DNA of 64,000 nucleotides from contig NZ_CAAHFG010000001.1 of assembly GCF_900890425.1 (NCBI RefSeq), forward strand, positions 372,001 through 436,000, written 5' to 3'. Under the pieces are notes generated by a model. The model was given only the letters and a program-made list of their open reading frames with translations, was not told the origin of the DNA and searched no databases. The first letter of the stretch is position 1; each line of letters begins with the position of its first letter. Positions 59,438 through 64,000 of this stretch are shown here, piece by piece. A program made the translations under genes and the position numbers. The DNA comes from Pontiella desulfatans (GTDB lineage Bacteria > Verrucomicrobiota > Kiritimatiellia > Kiritimatiellales > Pontiellaceae).

Positions 59438-60997
59438 ATGAAAGCATGTATACGAACGTCGTTGCTCGGGGCACTCTCCCTGTGCGGATGCACATGGGCG
59501 CAAGAGACGTGGACGATTGAATCGCAGGGGGACTGGAAGGAAAATGCCGCAACGCAGTCGAACCTGACCTATGAAGCCGGAAAAGCCATTCCCACGGACG
59601 TTGAAGCCACGTTTCTGAGCGTGATGAAGCGCTACCCCAAAAAGCGTTCCGCGCAAACGATCAGCATCTCGCAGTCGCCCGAATGGCTGAACTGGAACCC
59701 GGTTCCAAACGTTGGCCCCGGGAATCTGGGAGACGCCCCGGTTGCCCTGCAAATGGGCGACGGGAACTACTGGATGTTCGGGCGCTACAGCAAACATAAG
59801 AGCCAGAAGGATGGAACGTTCAAGGCCGAACCGGCAACGTTGGACGGGTTTGATGTTGAGCTGAAAACCTCCCCGCATAAAAACCAGTTCGATGCGCCGG
59901 GGGGCGTGGCTGCGGGCGACGGGGGATATCATGCCTGGCAGAGTCGGGATATGGTGAACTGGGTGTATCATGGAGCGATCACCGATCCCAAAGGCAAATG
60001 GATGACCACGGCGGAGTATGCCGACGGCAAAGCCTATTTCTACTACGACTTCCCGAACGATCAGGATCCGCACCTCTTCATCGATGACGATCTGTTCGAC
60101 GGCAAACCGGGCAAGGATATGGGAATGGCATTTCAGGATCCGACGCACGGTTCGGATTGTGCGTTTATTCGGGACCTCGATGGTAATTTCCACGTGATCG
60201 CCGAAGACTGGAGCCCGATCGATGCATCGACCCATGCGTGGGATTCGCCGCTTGCGGTTCACGCGGTCAGTCCGGATGGGATTGGGGATTTCAAGATTCT
60301 CGGGCCGCCGGTTGATGAACGAACGAAGCCCACCGGCCGGTTTGCCGAATATGTTCATCCGCACTGGCACTCTGAGGATCCCGCAAACTATCCGGGCAAG
60401 ACGGCCACGCTAGATGTTCCGCAACACCGGGTCAAAAAAGGTCAAACACGGGCGTACGGAACCTACGAAATCCACGAGCCGGAACAGAATGCCTACGGCG
60501 ACTGGGCGGCGATTTCGATCGGCGGGCAATACTATCTGTTCGCGGATTTCGACCCCGCCGGTGGGCATGGACGCGATAGCATGAGCGCGGCCTGGTTCAC
60601 GGCCGACGATATCAACAAACCGTTTAAATTTTGCGGAAACATCGGGAAGGGGCATCCCGATCCGGAAATCCTCTTTGCAGAGGGCCGGTTCTATCTGCTC
60701 ACCCAGATGAAGACCGACTACGTTAGCCCCGGCCCGTGGGTGGAATCCGTCCAGGTGCGCGTCGGTGTTGATACGTCCAACGATGGGAACGTGGACCAAT
60801 GGTCTGATTGGCAGACGGTTTCCGAGCAGTACGACTATATCGAAGGCTTCGCAAAACAGATTGCGAAAACTGCGGCTCAGATGGACTTGTCCGACCTGCC
60901 GGAAGGATACGGTTTCCAGTTTGAAGTCAAACTGACGGATACCACCGAGAACATCTCGAAGCCGATCCTCGATAAGATCGTCGTTTCGTTTGAATGA
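59438..60997 (+). CDS. Secreted beta-propeller glycosidase-like protein (GH117/GH43-like)
   Basis: The product is 519 aa. Signal sequence MKACIRTSLLGALSLCGCTWAQ; LCGC could be a lipobox, so it may be a lipoprotein. The five-bladed propeller pattern (about 55-430) includes GNYWMFGRYS, HAWQSRDMVNWVYHGAI, AYFYYDFPNDQDPHLFIDDD, HGSDCAFIRDLDGNFHVIAEDWSP and HAWDSPLAVHAVSPDG. The last two motifs resemble GH117-like or related GH43-clan enzymes of marine bacteria (anhydrogalactosidase type). A small beta-domain follows (about 430-519; WVESVQVRVGVDTS, LDKIVVSFE). It is convergent with the LacI gene, whose stop is only 10 bases away. Confidence 0.78.
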   Translation: MKACIRTSLLGALSLCGCTWAQETWTIESQGDWKENAATQSNLTYEAGKAIPTDVEATFLSVMKRYPKKRSAQTISISQSPEWLNWNPVPNVGPGNLGDAPVALQMGDGNYWMFGRYSKHKSQKDGTFKAEPATLDGFDVELKTSPHKNQFDAPGGVAAGDGGYHAWQSRDMVNWVYHGAITDPKGKWMTTAEYADGKAYFYYDFPNDQDPHLFIDDDLFDGKPGKDMGMAFQDPTHGSDCAFIRDLDGNFHVIAEDWSPIDASTHAWDSPLAVHAVSPDGIGDFKILGPPVDERTKPTGRFAEYVHPHWHSEDPANYPGKTATLDVPQHRVKKGQTRAYGTYEIHEPEQNAYGDWAAISIGGQYYLFADFDPAGGHGRDSMSAAWFTADDINKPFKFCGNIGKGHPDPEILFAEGRFYLLTQMKTDYVSPGPWVESVQVRVGVDTSNDGNVDQWSDWQTVSEQYDYIEGFAKQIAKTAAQMDLSDLPEGYGFQFEVKLTDTTENISKPILDKIVVSFE

Positions 60998-61006
60998 CTC
61001 TTCCTG

Positions 61007-62059
61007 TCAGGGCTTGATATCCGGAAGTAAACGGTTCGGCAGCATCGAGCCTTCCGTCCAGCGGCCTTCAACGAGGATCTCCCTCGGGGTTGCGGGAATG
61101 CCATAACTGTTTTCGTTGAGTTGGGAGACCAGCGTCAGGATGGCTGTGCGCCCGATCTCCACGGGGTTTTGGTCGATGCCGGCATCGATGGGATTGTCTT
61201 GTTTGCTCATGGAGGCCAATCCGAGATCGGCCGGGATGCGATAACCCAGCTCCTTCAGCATATTCAATAGGCATGGGGCGCCGCAGATGAGGGCGTCGGG
61301 CCGCTGTTGCTTCAACCATTTTTCAAGCTGCCCATGCCGACCGGTCTCTTGGTTGTTCAGGAAGAGCGGCGCCAGCTGACGGGAGCGGGGCAGGGCCTGC
61401 TGGGCCCATAGGTATCCCGCGCTGAAAAGATGCTGGCGGCGATATTCGCCGGCATAGCCGATGCGTCGATATCCTTTCTTCTGCATTTCCTCAAAGGCCA
61501 GGATGGTGTTGGAAACCTGGGCGCCGGAGACAACGTTCACCTTCAGCGACCGCAGGCTTTCGCCGAACCGCACCAGGGCATAATCCTTCCAGGGAAAGGT
61601 TGCCAGCTCGGCGGCCGAGGGTTCTTCGTCCTGGGGCGTCGGGGTCAGTAGCAGGCCGCGAATGCCGCGCGCTTTAAAGATGCCGTGCATGCGATGCAGC
61701 GGGAGCTCGCTCAGCCTGAATTCCTCCAGATGGAACCCCAGCTGGCGGGCCATTTCGTAGGCGCCTTTCCAGTATAGGTTGAAGACCTCTTTTTCCCGTT
61801 GCTTGTCCGGATGCCGATGGAAGTTGAGCCAGGCCAAGGAGGCCTTCGCTGCTTTTTCCTTGGTTTCATGGCGATAGTTCGAGAGCGCCGAGAGCATGGG
61901 GTCTGGCTGATAACCCATTGCCTTGGCTTTTTGCTGAACGCGTTTCCGGGTGGCTTCGGAAATGCGCGGATCATTGCGCAGGCTGTAGGAGACCGTCATC
62001 TTGGATATGCCCAGTGCCTTTGCGATATCGCTATAAGTAATTCTTTGCTTGCTGCCCAT
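61007..62059 (-). CDS. LacI-family transcriptional regulator
   Basis: The product is 350 aa. The N-terminal helix-turn-helix has ITYSDIAKALGISKMTVSYS and LRNDPRISEATRKRVQQKAK (about residues 7-47), the classic LacI signature, with the hinge MGYQPDPMLSAL. A periplasmic-binding-protein-like sensor domain (about 70-335) follows (GIRGLLLTPTP, DALICGAP, GLASMSKQDNPIDAGIDQNP). It is the only gene of this size on the - strand. It is divergent from the 62197 hydrolase gene and convergent with the 59438 gene. A ligand is not predictable, but a sugar from the degraded polymer is likely. Candidate operators are seen upstream of both neighbours. Confidence 0.93.
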   Translation of the reverse strand: MGSKQRITYSDIAKALGISKMTVSYSLRNDPRISEATRKRVQQKAKAMGYQPDPMLSALSNYRHETKEKAAKASLAWLNFHRHPDKQREKEVFNLYWKGAYEMARQLGFHLEEFRLSELPLHRMHGIFKARGIRGLLLTPTPQDEEPSAAELATFPWKDYALVRFGESLRSLKVNVVSGAQVSNTILAFEEMQKKGYRRIGYAGEYRRQHLFSAGYLWAQQALPRSRQLAPLFLNNQETGRHGQLEKWLKQQRPDALICGAPCLLNMLKELGYRIPADLGLASMSKQDNPIDAGIDQNPVEIGRTAILTLVSQLNENSYGIPATPREILVEGRWTEGSMLPNRLLPDIKP

Positions 62060-62174
62060 GCTCTCTTTCTGTGTTTGGAAAAGTCGTAAATTCGGGGTTT
62101 GTACTGGTAAAACAAAATAGGGCTGTCAAATTGCCGGGACAAGTCTATTTCTAGGTCGCAGTAGGTTTTTGGTT

Positions 62175-62184
62175 TAACGGGTTA
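62175..62184. promoter_or_regulatory. Candidate LacI-type operator TAAC-GG-GTTA
   Basis: TAACGGGTTA (arms TAAC/GTTA) followed by GGAGAGG. It lies in the divergent region between the LacI gene and the hydrolase gene, directly next to the ribosome-binding site. It is paired with the similar site at 59417-59425. Confidence 0.35.
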
Positions 62185-62196
62185 GGAGAGGTGAGG

Positions 62197-63159
62197 ATGT
62201 TGATTATGGTGGGCAGGTTGTTCAGGTGTATCTTCGCGGTTCTGTTGTTGGGCGGCGTTTCCTCCGGATACGGGCAGAAGGCGGCCGAGCAGGACGTGCT
62301 CGATGCCTTCGAGTATGAAAAGGGCATCGTATACAAAATGGCCGGTGGCCAAAAACTGGATATGGTCTATTTCAAACCGCGGAACCCCAAGGCGGGGGAA
62401 CAGGTGCCCTGGATGCTTTTTGTGCATGGCGGCGGCTGGCGCGGAGGAAATAAATTCAATGTGCTCCGGTCGGCGTTCTCCGGGACCTTGCAGCAGTTGA
62501 CGGAGAATGGCATTGCCTGTTTCACCATTGAATATCGGTTAACCAAGAACCATGTCACCGCGTTTGATTCGGTGGTGGACTGCAAGGATGCGGCGCGTTT
62601 CCTGCTCAAGAATGCTTCCACCTATAATCTCGATCCGGAGCGCTACGGCGTGTGGGGCGGGTCGGCCGGCGGGCATCTCAGTTTAATGACGGCGCTGGGG
62701 CGGAATGAAGATTTTCCAGGGGATGCGGCGCTGGCGGAATACCAACCCTCGTTCAAGTGTGTGGCCTCCTATTTCCCGCTCACCTCGCTGGTGAATCCGG
62801 AGGTGCTGTCGGGATCGAAGTTCGAGGATCCGGAAGTGCTGCGCCATGTTTTGGATGGATTGTTTTCGGAAAAACCGCAACTGGCCCGCCTGCTCAGCCC
62901 GACCGAATATCTCACCAAGGATTCCCCGCCAATCCTGCTGCTGCATGGTGAAAAGGATACAACGCTATCCATCAAAAACTCACGCTACATGATGGACGTC
63001 GCCCAGGAAAAAGGGGCGGATGTGCAGTTGCTGTCGGTTAAAAACGCCGGGCATAGTTTTGGCGGAAAAAATATTTCGCCCTCCATGGAGGAGATTAATG
63101 CGGCGGCGGCCCAATTCATTCTTTCGAAGCTGACCGGAATATCAGCGGGGTCTGAATGA
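62197..63159 (+). CDS. Secreted alpha/beta-hydrolase (acetyl-esterase-like)
   Basis: The product is 320 aa from ATG 62197, chosen by the preceding GGAGAGGTGAGG; GTG 62191 and ATG 62206 are alternatives. Signal peptide with hydrophobic CIFAVLLLGGVSSGYG. Catalytic motifs: oxyanion LFVHGGGWRGG, nucleophile GVWGGSAGGHLSL, acid LLLHGEKDTTLS and His in NAGHSFGG. It is a relative of the 285-aa hydrolase at 53429. It overlaps the next gene by up to 4 bases and is probably an esterase on acylated glycans. Divergent from the LacI gene. Confidence 0.9.
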   Translation: MLIMVGRLFRCIFAVLLLGGVSSGYGQKAAEQDVLDAFEYEKGIVYKMAGGQKLDMVYFKPRNPKAGEQVPWMLFVHGGGWRGGNKFNVLRSAFSGTLQQLTENGIACFTIEYRLTKNHVTAFDSVVDCKDAARFLLKNASTYNLDPERYGVWGGSAGGHLSLMTALGRNEDFPGDAALAEYQPSFKCVASYFPLTSLVNPEVLSGSKFEDPEVLRHVLDGLFSEKPQLARLLSPTEYLTKDSPPILLLHGEKDTTLSIKNSRYMMDVAQEKGADVQLLSVKNAGHSFGGKNISPSMEEINAAAAQFILSKLTGISAGSE

Positions 63160-64000
63160 TGAATAAAGCAGGATTTGTTTTAGCGATCGGTTTGGGCATC
63201 GCGGTTGCCGATGCTTATGCGGCAAAGGTAAAAGGCATCACGTCGGTGGCGCAGCTGGCTCATTATGCGGGCCAGAGCGGGAATGCCATCAAGATGAAGC
63301 CGGGCGTCTATCGGATGGAGGACTATCTGACGCCGCAAGTGATCAGCAATACCGTTCCGCACGAGGTGATGGGGGCGGCCATGATTACGTTCAGCGGAAG
63401 CAATAACACCTTTGATCTCACCGGGGTAACCATCGAGGTGAACACCGAGCTGCTGAACGATTTCCGAACGACCGTCATGGAGTTTTTTGTGACCGGCAGC
63501 AACAACCGGATCACGGGCCTGACGGTTACCGATGTCGGGAATGCCCCGACGGCCAAGGGCGGACAGTCGTTTGTGGTGGATGGCCAACGAAATGCCATTA
63601 TGGAGGTGACGCTGAACATGAGCGGCTCTGCGCCCTATGGCTATGGCGATCTGCTGGGCAAGGGCGGCGGCAGCCTGGCCCGCCTGCAGAAGCACAGCGG
63701 CCTGCTGGTGACGGGGGAGGATATTGTGATCCGCGACTGCTCCATTTATTCCCGATCTTTTGGTCACCTCTTTTTTGTGCAGGGCGGACGGAAGGTCCGT
63801 TTCGAAAACTGCTATGCCGAGGCCGTAACCCGTACCACCGATGAAATGCTGGCGGAAACCTCGGGCCCGGCCTTTGACGCCAATTTTGCGGCGGTTTACA
63901 AAAATTATGACGGCGAAAAAATCATCTCGCCGGGCTACACGAAATCCCTCAGCGAATGCGGCTTCCGCAACTATGGATCCGGCGGTCCGGAACGGCGCTC
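63156..64000 (+). CDS. Secreted parallel beta-helix protein, 3' end outside window
   Basis: The frame opens at ATG 63156 (or 63159), overlapping the stop of the hydrolase gene, and stays open to the window end (about 281 residues). Signal peptide MMNKAGFVLAIGLGIAVADAYA. The remaining part is a beta-helix matching residues about 300-570 of the first gene in the window: SVAQLAHYAGQSG versus SISELRQYAGESG; TFSGSNNTFDLTGVTIEV versus NFSGSNNTFNLTGVHIKV; PYGYGD; SFGHLFFVQGG versus SFGHGFFFQQGA; FRNYGS. Here the helix starts directly after the signal peptide, without the stalk. Likely a polysaccharide lyase or glycosidase. Confidence 0.85.
   Translation, partial: MMNKAGFVLAIGLGIAVADAYAAKVKGITSVAQLAHYAGQSGNAIKMKPGVYRMEDYLTPQVISNTVPHEVMGAAMITFSGSNNTFDLTGVTIEVNTELLNDFRTTVMEFFVTGSNNRITGLTVTDVGNAPTAKGGQSFVVDGQRNAIMEVTLNMSGSAPYGYGDLLGKGGGSLARLQKHSGLLVTGEDIVIRDCSIYSRSFGHLFFVQGGRKVRFENCYAEAVTRTTDEMLAETSGPAFDANFAAVYKNYDGEKIISPGYTKSLSECGFRNYGSGGPERR

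Noticed and set aside
1-64000. tRNA, rRNA, riboswitch or phage genes
   Set aside because: No cloverleaf, rRNA-like stretch, known riboswitch core or phage structural or integrase gene was recognised by eye. A dedicated covariance search was not possible.

Overview
The window looks like a polysaccharide-degradation locus from a marine, PVC-superphylum anaerobe of the Kiritimatiellota (Pontiella-like). This is an inference. It rests on seven secreted S1-type sulfatases, many multidomain secreted glycosidases and lyases, autotransporter-like stalk sequence, a PEP-CTERM protein, GH172 and DUF-type hydrolases, and an ECF-sigma/Ser-Thr-kinase pair. No rRNA, tRNA or ribosomal gene was seen, so the assignment cannot be firm. 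Almost every gene is on the + strand and nearly all carry signal peptides.

Layout. (1) 1-12.5 kb: three large secreted proteins share an N-terminal beta-strand stalk of about 300 aa, joined to three different catalytic parts (a parallel beta-helix, an alginate-lyase-like domain, a clan GH-A barrel). (2) 12.6-15.2 kb: an ECF sigma factor overlaps a membrane Ser/Thr kinase-like protein. (3) 15.2-18.9 kb: a REP-associated transposase (RAYT) gene flanked by its palindromic repeats, split in frame by a complete IS66 element (15406-17736, 8-bp target duplication). Next to it is a regular 78-bp palindrome array. (4) 19.0-37.3 kb: eight consecutive genes. Seven of them carry one or two copies of an unrecognised beta-rich module of about 150-190 aa, called the FDG module here. 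The first of these is essentially one module plus a PEP-CTERM anchor. The others attach the module to an SGNH esterase, a sulfatase, two parallel beta-helix proteins, an Ig/cadherin-like protein and a probable beta-propeller. A GH29 fucosidase is the exception. (5) 37.3-60 kb: sulfatases, GH3, a GH-A agarase-like enzyme, SGNH/sialate-type acetylesterases, an alpha/beta-hydrolase, a GH172 enzyme, a GH117/GH43-like propeller, and one ABC exporter-type transporter. (6) 61-64 kb: a LacI-type regulator on the - strand, a second alpha/beta-hydrolase, and the start of another beta-helix protein homologous to the first gene of the window.

Together the enzymes suggest extracellular desulfation, deacetylation and depolymerisation of a sulfated, probably fucose-containing algal polysaccharide. 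No SusC/D-type import system and no sulfatase-maturing enzyme are in the window.

The most notable structure outside the genes is of two kinds. GTAG-bounded REP elements recur so that their TAG is the stop codon of the upstream gene (5 of 5 dispersed copies). Separately, orphan copies of the C-terminal module of the secreted proteins sit just downstream of three intact genes, as if C-termini are exchanged as cassettes.
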